64,000 nt of DNA from Trebonia sp963767685. Its GTDB lineage: Bacteria; Actinomycetota; Actinomycetes; Streptosporangiales; Streptosporangiaceae. The number at the start of each line of letters is the position of its first letter. Positions within the stretch are counted from its first letter, which is position 1. Of this stretch, positions 53,996-63,580 are shown piece by piece. The notes below the pieces were generated by a model. It was not told the DNA's origin. It worked only from the letters and a program-made list of their open reading frames with translations, and searched no databases. The stretch lies in assembly GCA_963767685.1 (NCBI GenBank), contig CAVYEZ010000018.1:1302001-1366000 (forward strand), in the 5' to 3' direction. The position numbers and the translations under genes were made by a program.

Positions 53996-54694
53996 CTAGC
54001 CGAGCAGGGCCTCCAGCACGAGCGACGCGTCGGTCAGGGCTGGGAGCACCGCGTGCGCGCCGGCCGCGGCCAGGTCGGCGGCCGAATAGGACCCGGTCGC
54101 CACGCCCACCGCCCGGGCGCCGGCGGACAACGCCGCCGCCACGTCGAGCGGCGTGTCCCCGATCACCACGGTCGACGTGCCGCCGAACGCCGGCGACGCC
54201 GAGCCGCCGTGCACGGCGGCCGCCCGGCGACGCGCCACCTCGACGAGCTGGGCGCGGTCCTCGTGGTCGTCACCGTACGCCCCGATGCACAGGTCGAGTC
54301 CCTGCCGCAGGCCGAGCGCGGTGAGCTTCGCCTCCGCGAGCTGCCGGATGTTGCCGGTCAGCACGGACTGGTGCGCGTGCCCGCCCACCAGGGCGAGCGC
54401 CGAAGCCGCCCCCGGCAGTGCCTGGCCCCGGGAGACCATCGCGGACCGCATCAACGGCGCGTGCGCGCCAAGGCCCGCGATGAACGGGTCGACGTACCGG
54501 CGGGGCTCGTCCACCCCGGCGAGCGTGAGCGTCTCCAGGATGATCGCCCGGTCGGTACGCCCCGCCATCGGCGCGTACGCGGACAGCGATCGCCCGAACA
54601 GCTGCAAGAACACCACGTCGTACAGGTCACGCCCCACGCCGCCGGCGTTAAGCAGCGTGCCGTCGATGTCCCACAGGACCAAGACGTCGTCCAT
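53996..54694 (-). CDS. HAD-superfamily hydrolase (phosphatase)
   Basis: 232 residues. Motif I nucleophile VLWDIDGTLLNAGG at residues 5-18, motif II in QSVLTGNIRQLAEAKL, motif IV GDTPLDVAAALSAGA near residue 175. A helical cap between motifs I and II (AGRTDRAIILETLTLAGVDE) suggests a phosphoglycolate phosphatase-like subfamily; substrate not determinable. The ATG ending at 54694 begins directly at MDDVLVLWD; a longer frame to 54748 adds non-family sequence. Convergent with the reductase gene. Confidence 0.92.
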   Translation of the reverse strand: MDDVLVLWDIDGTLLNAGGVGRDLYDVVFLQLFGRSLSAYAPMAGRTDRAIILETLTLAGVDEPRRYVDPFIAGLGAHAPLMRSAMVSRGQALPGAASALALVGGHAHQSVLTGNIRQLAEAKLTALGLRQGLDLCIGAYGDDHEDRAQLVEVARRRAAAVHGGSASPAFGGTSTVVIGDTPLDVAAALSAGARAVGVATGSYSAADLAAAGAHAVLPALTDASLVLEALLG

Positions 54695-54923
54695 GCCGGA
54701 AAAATACCCCTCGTTGTGCGGCCCGCGATCGGTGATCGAGCACGCCACCGAAAAGCGTAATAAGGGCTAGAAAAGCACCGCGAAAACCCCGGTTTACCAG
54801 CCAGACGGCTTCCCGCCACACCACGAATACCCGTGCCCGCCCCCCGTTAAGCGGCCCGGCTCGCGCGGATCTTTAGAATTCAACCTATAGACCGGCGGTT
54901 TCGCGCGGAGGGATGGTCGGGAC

Positions 54924-56243
54924 ATGAAGCGGAATCGCTACGCCGACCTGCTGCGGGTGCTGGCGATCGGCGGCGTGGTGTACGGCCACTGGCTGCTGGT
55001 CTCGGTCACGTACCAGAACGGGCAGCTCTCGGGCGTGGACGCCCTGGACGACATCACCTGGGGCCGCTGGGTCACCTGGATGTTCCAGGTGATGCCGGTG
55101 TTCTTCCTCGTGGGCGGGTACGTCAACGTCCAGTCCTGGCTGGCGCGCCACGCGGCGGGGGAGAGCTGGACCCGGTGGGTCCGCGACCGGGCCATGCGCC
55201 TGCTGTGGCCGACGGCGGTGTTCGTCGTCGTGGCGGAGCTAGCGGTCATGATCGCGCGGGCCGCGGGCGCGCCCGCGACCGAGGTCACCGACGCGGGCTG
55301 GCTCATCGCCCTGCAGCTGTGGTTCCTCCCGGTGTACATGGTGCTGATCGCGCTGACCCCGGTCATGGCCGCCGCGCACCGGCGCTGGGGCCTGGCGGTC
55401 CCGGTCGCGATGGCCGCGGCGGCCGGCCTCGTGGACGTCGGCGTGACCGGCCCGCACGTGCACGTCATCGGCTACCTCAACTACCTGTTCGTCTGGGGAT
55501 CGATCCACCAGTGGGGCTTCTTCTGGCAGGACGGCTCCCTCACGTCAAAAAGGTGGCACTTGTACGCGCTCACCGCCGGCGGCGGCGGCCTGCTGGCCGG
55601 CCTGGTGACGTCGCGGTCCTTCGCGCCCGACATGGTCGGGTCAGGCAACACCAACCCGCCGTCGATCGCGCTGCTCGCGTACGCCGCGGCTCAGGTGGGA
55701 CTGGTGCTGCTGGCCGAGCCCTGGGCGACCAGGCTGCTGTCGAGCGACCGCCGGTGGCGGCCGGTCAAACGGCTGAACGCCGTGGTCATGAACGTGTACC
55801 TGTGGCACTTCGCGCCCGCGATCATCATCGCGGTGGCCTTCTACCGGACCGGCCTGCTGCCGCAGCCGCACGTGGGGTCGAGGGAGTGGTTCGCGCTGCG
55901 GCTCGTGTGGTGGGCACTGCTCACCGTGGTGCTCGCGCTGCTGGTCATCGTCGTTACGCAGATTGAACGGCCGATGGTCCGGCTGCCGGCGGGGATCGGG
56001 CGCCCCGGTCCCTGGTCGCCGCTGCTCCTGCTGACGGGCCTGGTCGTCGCCTCGGTGGGGCTGACCCGGCTGGCGATCGCAGGCTTCGCCCCCGGCGGCC
56101 GCCCGCCCGGCCTGGTCCTCGCGGCCTGCGCGGTCGGCATGGCGGCGATCCTCTTTACCGGCCGCGCCCCAGCCGAGGCCCCGCAGCCGCAGCCGCTGCC
56201 GCCTGACCTCCCGCAGGAGCCTGCCAGCACCCCGGTCGGCTAG
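54924..56243 (+). CDS. Acyltransferase 3-type integral membrane protein
   Basis: 439 residues, about ten transmembrane helices. N-terminal RYADLLRVLAIGGVVYGHWL contains the histidine of acyltransferase-3 proteins, and FFLVGGYVNVQSWL, WLRDRAMRLLWP-type and VMNVYLWHFAPAIIIAV are family-like. It probably transfers an acyl group to an envelope glycan or lipid; substrate unknown. A Pro-rich tail (AEAPQPQPLPPDLPQEP) ends the protein. Downstream, 23 bases after the stop, begins the left inverted repeat of the island. Confidence 0.88.
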   Translation: MKRNRYADLLRVLAIGGVVYGHWLLVSVTYQNGQLSGVDALDDITWGRWVTWMFQVMPVFFLVGGYVNVQSWLARHAAGESWTRWVRDRAMRLLWPTAVFVVVAELAVMIARAAGAPATEVTDAGWLIALQLWFLPVYMVLIALTPVMAAAHRRWGLAVPVAMAAAAGLVDVGVTGPHVHVIGYLNYLFVWGSIHQWGFFWQDGSLTSKRWHLYALTAGGGGLLAGLVTSRSFAPDMVGSGNTNPPSIALLAYAAAQVGLVLLAEPWATRLLSSDRRWRPVKRLNAVVMNVYLWHFAPAIIIAVAFYRTGLLPQPHVGSREWFALRLVWWALLTVVLALLVIVVTQIERPMVRLPAGIGRPGPWSPLLLLTGLVVASVGLTRLAIAGFAPGGRPPGLVLAACAVGMAAILFTGRAPAEAPQPQPLPPDLPQEPASTPVG

Positions 56244-56265
56244 CGATTCCCGCCGCCATCGGACG

Positions 56266-56369
56266 TGAGCCGCCTCACGATAGTTGACACCGGTGAGAGA
56301 CCGTGACGTCGGTGTCCGAGCGATTCGGCTCACGCTTGTTGGCACCGTTTTCTCGCGGTAGTTGGCATT
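56266..56369 (+). repeat. Left-end repeat cluster of the island
   Basis: Three related direct repeats: CTCACGATAGTTGACACC at 56274, CTCACGCTTGTTGGCACC at 56329 and CTCGCGGTAGTTGGCATT at 56352. The last one overlaps the permease stop codon. Confidence 0.65.
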
Positions 56370-57843
56370 AGGGAAAGGTTCTCAGGCTTTCTGTCACCGG
56401 CTCGTCTATATACGCGCAGCGGCCTGCTAGCCAGAACGAGGCGCCCGCCAGGAGGAACACCACGATCGGTGCTCCGGCGGCGGCCAGGTAGGTCCATCGC
56501 TCGCTGGGCTGCCACTGCGGTCCTGGCAGGTTCTGGGCGTCGAACCAGCCGCCGCCGAGCCCCGGGCACAGTGTCTCGGTGGTGGCGAAGACCACGAGAG
56601 CAACCGAAACGATCGTGGCCAGCCGCAGCAACGGGGCGCGGAACGGTCGCACGTCCCCTGGTCGGTCACGGCGCAGCGCCCACGCGGCCGGGAAGATGCC
56701 GAGGTACGACATCAGCGTGGTGGATATCGCCAGGCTCAATGCGACCGAGAAGAACTTGTAGACGTTGCCGCTTGTGATCAGTTCGGTCGTCACGAACACG
56801 CTGGTCGCGGCAACTCCGGACAGCAGGTTGACCCGTACGGGAGTGCCGAACCGTGCGGAGAAGCCGCCAAGGCCGCGCGGACCCGCGCCATCCAGGCACG
56901 AGATGGCCATCGCGCGGTCCGAGCCGATCATCCAGGCCAGCCCGGACGTGAAGGCCACGGTGGCGATGAGGATCCCCATCAGCCAACCCACCTCGGTGCT
57001 CATGCCACCGAACACACTCACCGCCTGCTTGACGGCCTGCGGGAAGCCGGCCAGGCCGCTCGCCTGGCTCGGTGGGAGCACGACCAGGATGCCCAGGATG
57101 GGCAGGCCGTACAGCGCGCCGGTCGCGGCCAGCGACTTCGCGATGCCGGCCGGCACGTCGCGGGCGGCGTTCAGCATCTCCTCGCCCGCCGTGTTCGGCA
57201 GCTCGAAGCCGACCAGGCTGAATAGGATCAACGGGACGAGGGCGGTGAAGCCGGAGAACGTGGGAACGAAGCTGCCTGCGCCGAGGCCGTGGAACCCGTG
57301 CCTGACCCCGTAGGCCAGCACGACGATGGTGAACAGTCCGAACAACGCGAACCTGGCGATCGCGCCGACCGCGACCACCCAGCGTGCGACCTTGAACGAC
57401 GCGATGGTGAGCAGCACGCTGCCCCAGATGAACGGCAGTCCGATGCCGTACATGACCTCCGCCGGGTAGCGGGCTCCGTTGCCGAAGAAGACGATGAACG
57501 CGCCCGCGGCAGTGCCGACAAGCGTGCCGCCGAGCCAGACCGGGTTGCTGACCCAGTACATGAAGTTGTTCACCGCCGCGGGGAGGCGACCGAAGGCCAT
57601 CCTCACCCAGACGTAGGGTCCGCCCTCGTCGGTATAGGTTGTGCCGAGTTCCGTCAGCAGCAGTGCCGACGGGATGGCGAACAGCAGCACCGACCCGATC
57701 ATCCAGGTGAACGCCGCACCGCCCTTCGTGGCCAGCGCGCCCAGCCCGTCCACGCCGACCAGCGTGCACACGAGCAAGAAAAAGATGTCCCGGCGTCCGA
57801 AACTCTTGCGCAGCTTCGCCTTCTCCGCGGCGAGGTCGTTCAT
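56368..57843 (-). CDS. APC-family amino acid/amine permease
   Basis: 491 residues, about 12 helices. N-terminal FGRRDIFFLLVCTLVGVDGL, GGPYVWVRMAFGRLPAAVNN and the family's LILFSLVGFELPNTAGEEML (about residues 225-245) mark an amino acid-polyamine transporter. Its ATG overlaps the stop of the upstream oxidoreductase by four bases (ATGA), so the two are co-translated and the permease probably imports the enzyme's substrate. Lies inside the inverted-repeat-bounded island, with more relaxed codon use than flanking genes. Confidence 0.92.
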   Translation of the reverse strand: MNDLAAEKAKLRKSFGRRDIFFLLVCTLVGVDGLGALATKGGAAFTWMIGSVLLFAIPSALLLTELGTTYTDEGGPYVWVRMAFGRLPAAVNNFMYWVSNPVWLGGTLVGTAAGAFIVFFGNGARYPAEVMYGIGLPFIWGSVLLTIASFKVARWVVAVGAIARFALFGLFTIVVLAYGVRHGFHGLGAGSFVPTFSGFTALVPLILFSLVGFELPNTAGEEMLNAARDVPAGIAKSLAATGALYGLPILGILVVLPPSQASGLAGFPQAVKQAVSVFGGMSTEVGWLMGILIATVAFTSGLAWMIGSDRAMAISCLDGAGPRGLGGFSARFGTPVRVNLLSGVAATSVFVTTELITSGNVYKFFSVALSLAISTTLMSYLGIFPAAWALRRDRPGDVRPFRAPLLRLATIVSVALVVFATTETLCPGLGGGWFDAQNLPGPQWQPSERWTYLAAAGAPIVVFLLAGASFWLAGRCAYIDEPVTESLRTFP

Positions 57844-59204
57844 GACAGGACCGCGGCGACGATCTTGCCACGCAGGCCGGCCTTGTGACCAGTGCGGCGT
57901 TCGCGCTCGTCCGCCGAACGCGCCAGCCGAGCCAGTGCCCGGATTCCCAGGAACCGCAGGGGCTCGGGCTCCCAGCGCCTGGCCGGACGTGCCCGTACCC
58001 AGCACAGCGATGCCTCGGGCCGGTCGGTGCCGGTGATCAGCGCGGCGAGAGTACGGCCCGCCAGGTTGGCGAGCGCGACGCCGTCGCCCACGTAGCCCCC
58101 GGCCTCGGCGAGTCCGGTCTCCCGGTCATGGCTGACCCGCGACTCGAAGTCGCGATAGGCACCGAGTACACCACTCCAGCGGTGGGTGATGTCGGCCTCG
58201 GCGAGCGCGGGGAACAGGTCACCGATCGTGGCGCGCAGGGTCTGCCACACACGCGGATCTGCTGGACCGGGTTCCGAGCCGAACCGGTACCCGATTGAGC
58301 GGCCTCCAATGACCAGCCTGTCGTCGGCTGTCCGCTGCAGATACGGGAACAGGATGCGGAGCTCAAGCCCGGTGGCACGTCCGGGCCAGCCGATCTCTCG
58401 CCATGTCGCAGCCGGAACCGGCTCGGTGGCGACCACATGCGAATGGAGCGCGGCGATTCGTCTTTGCTGGCCACTCAGTGAGCGCGTATAGGCCTCGGTG
58501 GCGCGCACCACGGTTCCCGCCCGCACCGTGCCATGATCGGTGCGAACCAGCCGTGGCAGGATCGCCGCGACCCTGGTGCCCTCGGCGATCCGCCCGCCGC
58601 GCCTGACGACCGCGTCCGCGAGCCCGCGGACCAGCAGGCCAGGCTGGATAGCGGCGCAATGCGGCGTGAACGCCGCCGCCCGCAGCCGCGGTATTGCCAA
58701 GCCGTCCGTCGCGATCTTCCGCCAGCCGTCCTCGATCCCGAACTCCCGATCCTCGGCAAGCGCGGCATCGAGCCGGGCGAGCTGAGCGTCGTTGCGGGCC
58801 AGCCGCAACGACCCGTCACGGCTCCAACCGCAGTCGATGGCCTCATCGAGTATGACCTTCTCGATCTCGTCGAGAGTGTCACGCGCGGCGCGGTGCATGG
58901 TCAGCGCAGCCTGGCGGCCGTGTCGCCGGGCCAGAGTGGTCAGGCTGGCTGGCAGCTCGGCGGAACACCATCCGCCATTTCGCCCGGAGGCGCCGTACCC
59001 CGCGTGCTCGGCCTCGAGCACCAGTACACGGAGCCCAGGGGCGAGTCGCAGCAGGTAATAGGCGGTCCACAGCCCAGTGAAACCGGCGCCGACGATCGCC
59101 ACGTCAACATCCTCGGCGTCGCCGTCGGCGGCGCTGAAGGCGCCGCCGGCCAGTGGAGCACGTCGGGAGAGGTCGGCCCCATCCATCCAGAGGTTGCTGA
59201 GCAT
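57840..59204 (-). CDS. FAD-dependent amine/amino acid oxidoreductase (gamma-glutamylputrescine oxidase-like)
   Basis: 454 residues. N-terminal FAD-binding VDVAIVGAGFTGLWTAYYLL and LVLEAEHAGYGASGRNGGWC (about residues 33-85), a DAO-type substrate domain, and the C-terminal FAD loop GYVGDGVALANLAGRTLAAL. The arrangement and the GRNGGWC motif resemble PuuB/OrdL oxidases acting on gamma-glutamylputrescine or other secondary amines; the exact substrate is inferred. First gene of an operon with the permease. Starts seven bases from the operator candidate shared with the divergent TetR gene. Confidence 0.9.
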   Translation of the reverse strand: MLSNLWMDGADLSRRAPLAGGAFSAADGDAEDVDVAIVGAGFTGLWTAYYLLRLAPGLRVLVLEAEHAGYGASGRNGGWCSAELPASLTTLARRHGRQAALTMHRAARDTLDEIEKVILDEAIDCGWSRDGSLRLARNDAQLARLDAALAEDREFGIEDGWRKIATDGLAIPRLRAAAFTPHCAAIQPGLLVRGLADAVVRRGGRIAEGTRVAAILPRLVRTDHGTVRAGTVVRATEAYTRSLSGQQRRIAALHSHVVATEPVPAATWREIGWPGRATGLELRILFPYLQRTADDRLVIGGRSIGYRFGSEPGPADPRVWQTLRATIGDLFPALAEADITHRWSGVLGAYRDFESRVSHDRETGLAEAGGYVGDGVALANLAGRTLAALITGTDRPEASLCWVRARPARRWEPEPLRFLGIRALARLARSADERERRTGHKAGLRGKIVAAVLS

Positions 59205-59210
59205 CGAATT

Positions 59211-59227
59211 ATCATAACGTTCATGAT
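59211..59227. promoter_or_regulatory. Dyad between the oxidoreductase operon and its TetR gene
   Basis: ATCATAACGTTCATGAT has symmetric ATCAT/ATGAT ends around an AACGTT core (12 of 17 positions symmetric) in the 36-base divergent gap. The position suits a TetR operator overlapping both promoters. Confidence 0.5.
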
Positions 59228-59240
59228 GTAAAATGTGTCA

Positions 59241-59831
59241 ATGGCGAAGCGCGGACGGCCCCCGCTACCCGGGCGGCGCGAGGAGATCCTCGACGCGGCA
59301 GTGTTGGTGCTGGCCGAGCGGGGTATCGAGGCGATGAGCCTGGCCCAGCTCGCCCAGGCCCTTGGCTTCAGCACCTACACGTTGACCTACCACTTCGGCA
59401 CAAGGGAGGACGTGCTCGCCGCGGTCGCCGAGCACGTCGAGACCACACTGCAGGCCGAGTTCGCGGAGCTGATCCAGCGGCCTGATCTGAGCATGCCGGA
59501 CCTGGTTCGGCGCTACTGGGCGACCACCAAGGAGCACGGAGCTAGCCATGTCATGCGGCTCTGGCTTGAGCTGGTGCTGCTGGCCAGCCGCGAACCAGGT
59601 CGGCTTCCTGGCTTTCTCGATCGTGCCACGGTCGGCTGGGAGCGAGTCATCGGTGCCGTACTCGGTGATCGCCGGGATGCGGACACGCTCGTTCCGCTGG
59701 CGTTCGCCGCGATCACTGGCCTGGAGCTGCTCCAGCTCATGCGGCCAGGATCTGACGTTCCCGATCGGGCCCTCGAGCGGCTAATCGACGCGTTCCAGCT
59801 GCTCCTCGGCCACGACTCGCCTAGTGGTTAA
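59241..59831 (+). CDS. TetR/AcrR-family transcriptional regulator of the island
   Basis: 196 residues. Helix-turn-helix EEILDAAVLVLAERGIEAMS then LAQLAQALGFSTYTLTYHFG and TREDVLAAVAEHV (about residues 12-65), then a helical ligand domain. The ATG at 59241 gives MAKRGRPPLPG; a GTG two codons upstream is also possible. Divergent from the oxidoreductase-permease operon with a dyad in the 36-base gap, so it probably represses that operon until the amine is present (inference). Codon use is visibly less GC3-biased than in lepA or ppdK. Confidence 0.93.
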   Translation: MAKRGRPPLPGRREEILDAAVLVLAERGIEAMSLAQLAQALGFSTYTLTYHFGTREDVLAAVAEHVETTLQAEFAELIQRPDLSMPDLVRRYWATTKEHGASHVMRLWLELVLLASREPGRLPGFLDRATVGWERVIGAVLGDRRDADTLVPLAFAAITGLELLQLMRPGSDVPDRALERLIDAFQLLLGHDSPSG

Positions 59832-60280
59832 GTACCTGGCCCGGCTGCTGCCCGCGGTGTCGTGATGCCCGAGCGGCGGCCCCGGCGCGGGCTCGTCGTT
59901 CCGCTGTGATTCTTGGACGTGATCTTGTCGTTTTCGCGGGCAGTCGAGCGTTCCTCTTCCTGGAGATGCTGATCGGCGGCCGCAGCTCAACTAGGAAGTC
60001 TCGCCGCGCACGACTCCGGTGACACCATGTGCTTTGCGATCGGCGATCCGCCCTCGCCGATCGCAGTTCGTGATCTTGGTGCCAACTATGTGAGTAGGTG
60101 CCAACTATTGTGAGCAGGCTCAGCAGCAGCCGCGGGCGGTGAGCGATCATGGTGACAGGTATCCCTGGGGTATGACAGTTACCGCTGGTGGTCACAGGAC
60201 GGCGACGGGAGGCGAGACGGAGCGGGCGACACGGCCGTATCGAACACAGAAGCAGCGATACAAGAAATACACTCGCAATC
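59832..60280. other. Intergenic region with island right end and dnaG upstream sequence
   Basis: 449 bases without a credible gene. It contains an exact 11-base stem GCGATCGGCGA (60036-60046) and TCGCCGATCGC (60054-60064), then the right-end repeats of the island, GGTGCCAACTATGTGAG at 60078 and GGTGCCAACTATTGTGAG at 60095, and about 158 bases of dnaG leader. A weak frame on the minus strand reads as Arg-rich sequence with no family resemblance; it might be the tail of a lost transposase, but nothing supports it. Confidence 0.5.
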
Positions 60281-62281
60281 ATGCCGGGTCGCATTCGCCA
60301 GGAAGACATCGCCGCCGTACGCGAACGTTCGCCGATCGCCGACGTCGTGGGCGAGTACCTCCAGCTCAGGCCCGCGGGGGGCGGCCACCTGAAGGGCCTG
60401 TGCCCCTTCCACGACGAGCGCACCCCCTCGTTCAACGTCACGCCGGGCAAGGAGCTGTACCACTGCTTCTCCTGCGGCGAGGGCGGCGACGTCATCAAGT
60501 TCATCATGAAGCTGGAGAGCCTCCAGTTCGGCGAGGCGGTCGAGCGCCTCGCCGCCCGCTCGGGCATCGAGCTCCGCTACGAGGCGGGCGGCTACGTCCC
60601 CGGCCAGGAAACCGGCCAGCGCAGGCGGCTGATCGAGGCGCACAGGCAAGCGCAAGACTTTTATTCCGAACGGCTGCGGCATGACTCGGGTGCCCCCGCC
60701 CGCGCCTTCCTGGCGGAGCGGGGCTTCCGTCTTGAGGACGCCGACCAGTTCGGCGTCGGCTACTCCCCGGCGGCGTGGGACGAGCTGACCAAGCTGCTGC
60801 GGGCCCGCGGCTTCACCGAGGACGAGCTGGTCAAGGCCGGCCTAGCCCGCCGGACGAGCCGCGGCGGCCTCATTGACATGTTCCGTGGCCGCCTGATGTG
60901 GCCGATCAGGGACCTGACCGGGGAGACGATCGCGTTCGGCGCGCGCAAGCTCAACCCGGACGACGACCCCAAGTACCTGAACACGCCGGAGACGCAGATC
61001 TTCAAGAAGGGCCACGTGCTCTACGGCGCCGACCTGGCCAAGCGAGAGATCGCCAAGCGGCGCCAGGCGGTGATCGTCGAGGGCTACACCGACGTGATGG
61101 CCTGCCACCTGTCCGGGGTGCCGACGGCGGTCGCGACCAGCGGCACGTCCTTCGGCGAGGATCACGTCAAGATCCTCAGAAGGCTGATCATGGACACCGA
61201 CGGGTCCGCCGGCGAGGTGATCTTCACGTTCGACGGCGACGCGGCCGGCCAGAAGGCGGCACTGCGGGCGTTCAGCCTCGAGGAGAAGTTCGTCACGCAG
61301 ACGTTCGTCGCCGTCCAGCCGGAGGGCCTCGACCCGTGCGACCTGCGGCTGAAGCACGGCGAGGCCGCCGTCCGCGACCTCGTGGCGCGCCGGGTGCCGC
61401 TGTTCGAGTTCGCGATCAGGTCGGTGCTCGCCAAGCATGACCTGGACACGCGCGAGGGGCAGTTCGCCGCGATCGACGAGGCCGCGCCGATCATCGTCCG
61501 GATCAAGGACCAGTCGAAGTGGAAGCGGTACGCCGTCGACCTCGACCGCTGGATCGGGTTCAGCGACGAGCGGTACATCCTCGACCGGGTCCGCCGCGCC
61601 GCCGGGGCCATGAAGGCGGCGCGAGGCACCCCCGCTCGTTCCGGGGCCGACGCGAGGGCAGCGGCGGCCGACGGCCAGCGGCGCGGCGGCGCTAGCCAGG
61701 GACCGGGGAGCCAGGGGCAGGGCGGCCAGAAGCAAGCGCAGCCGTACGACCGCGCCGACCCCGTGCTCCGGGTCGAGCGGGAGGCGCTGAAGCTGGCCGT
61801 GCAGTGGCCCGGGCTGACCGGGCCCGAGTTCGACGCGCTCGGCCCGGCGGCGTTCAGCGTGCCCGCCCACGCCGCCGTGTTCGGGCTGATCGCCAGCTGC
61901 GGCGGGGTGGGCACCGCGGGCCGGGCCCGGGACTGGGCGGCCGCGCTCCTCGAGGCGGCGCCGGACGACCGGGCCCGCGCGTTCGTGACCGAGCTGGTCG
62001 CGGAGCCGCTGCAGGTGGCGGGGGAGCCCGACGAGAAGTACGCCGACGTCATCCTCGCCCGGGTCGGCGAGCTGTCGGTTGGCCGGGAGATCGCCGCGAT
62101 CAAGGCCAAGCTGCAGCGCATGAACCCGGAGGAGGACCAGGCCGCTTACGGCCGCATGTTCGGCGACCTGGTCGCGTTCGAACAGCGCCGCAAGTGGCTG
62201 CTCGACCGGGCGACCGGGAGCTTAGATTCCTTACCCGACATACATTGCCGGATGTTCTTACACAGATTGCGTGCAGGTTAA
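60281..62281 (+). CDS. dnaG: DNA primase
   Basis: Synthesises RNA primers at the replication fork. 666 residues from ATG 60281 (MPGRIRQEDIAAVRERSPIA). CHC2 zinc domain CPFHDERTPSFNV...YHCFSCGEGGD (about residues 41-68), catalytic core with GARKLNPDDDPKYLNTPET and Toprim EGYTDVMA (about residue 267) and FTFDGDAAGQKAAL, and a C-terminal helicase-binding domain after a Gly/Gln-rich linker (GASQGPGSQGQGGQKQ). The last 19 or so residues (LDSLPDIHCRMFLHRLRAG) are encoded by distinctly AT-richer DNA and look non-standard, as if the original stop was lost. Confidence 0.96.
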   Translation: MPGRIRQEDIAAVRERSPIADVVGEYLQLRPAGGGHLKGLCPFHDERTPSFNVTPGKELYHCFSCGEGGDVIKFIMKLESLQFGEAVERLAARSGIELRYEAGGYVPGQETGQRRRLIEAHRQAQDFYSERLRHDSGAPARAFLAERGFRLEDADQFGVGYSPAAWDELTKLLRARGFTEDELVKAGLARRTSRGGLIDMFRGRLMWPIRDLTGETIAFGARKLNPDDDPKYLNTPETQIFKKGHVLYGADLAKREIAKRRQAVIVEGYTDVMACHLSGVPTAVATSGTSFGEDHVKILRRLIMDTDGSAGEVIFTFDGDAAGQKAALRAFSLEEKFVTQTFVAVQPEGLDPCDLRLKHGEAAVRDLVARRVPLFEFAIRSVLAKHDLDTREGQFAAIDEAAPIIVRIKDQSKWKRYAVDLDRWIGFSDERYILDRVRRAAGAMKAARGTPARSGADARAAAADGQRRGGASQGPGSQGQGGQKQAQPYDRADPVLRVEREALKLAVQWPGLTGPEFDALGPAAFSVPAHAAVFGLIASCGGVGTAGRARDWAAALLEAAPDDRARAFVTELVAEPLQVAGEPDEKYADVILARVGELSVGREIAAIKAKLQRMNPEEDQAAYGRMFGDLVAFEQRRKWLLDRATGSLDSLPDIHCRMFLHRLRAG

Positions 62282-62295
62282 ACCTCTGGTCAGAG
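62279..62295. promoter_or_regulatory. TAAACCTCTGGTCAGAG site upstream of the sigma factor gene
   Basis: Matches 15 of 17 bases of TAAACCACTGGTCAGAA at 48032-48048 in the ppdK upstream array. It overlaps the dnaG stop codon, lies 52 bases before the sigma factor GTG, and is followed by AT-rich sequence (TAATAAAAT) that could be a promoter. Confidence 0.45.
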
Positions 62296-62346
62296 TAATA
62301 AAATTGGGTCCCCCGGAACGGGGGTGACGGGGGGCACACTGGTCGG

Positions 62347-63510
<1,164 letters not shown>

Positions 63511-63526
63511 GCTTCACTCAGGATTC

Positions 63527-63560
63527 GGCCCCTGACCGGCAATGGCGCCGGTCAGGGGCC
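63527..63560 (+). terminator. Intrinsic terminator after the sigma factor gene
   Basis: GGCCCCTGACCGGC (63527-63540) pairs exactly with GCCGGTCAGGGGCC (63547-63560), with loop AATGGC and followed by GATTTATT: a 14-base-pair stem with a short T-rich tail. It lies between convergent genes and may serve both. Confidence 0.85.
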
Positions 63561-63580
63561 GATTTATTGGCGCGATAACC

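Larger units (their letters stand above)
56266..60122. mobile_element. Three-gene island bounded by related inverted repeats, no transposase
   Basis: The outer ends TGAGCCGCCTCACGATAGTT (56266 on) and, on the other strand, TGAGCCTGCTCACAATAGTT (from 60122 inward) match at 22 of 26 positions when extended through GxCACC. Each end holds extra copies of CTCAC-ATAGTTGGCACC pointing inward. Between them are a permease, an FAD amine oxidase-like enzyme and a TetR regulator whose codons use more T- and A-ending forms than neighbouring genes. No transposase is present, so this is either a non-autonomous passenger element or the remnant of one. Confidence 0.5.

Noticed and set aside
59821..60567. Transposase remnant on the minus strand at the right end of the island
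   Set aside because: The frame is Arg/Ser-rich, shows no DDE or helix-turn-helix motif, and overlaps the start of dnaG.
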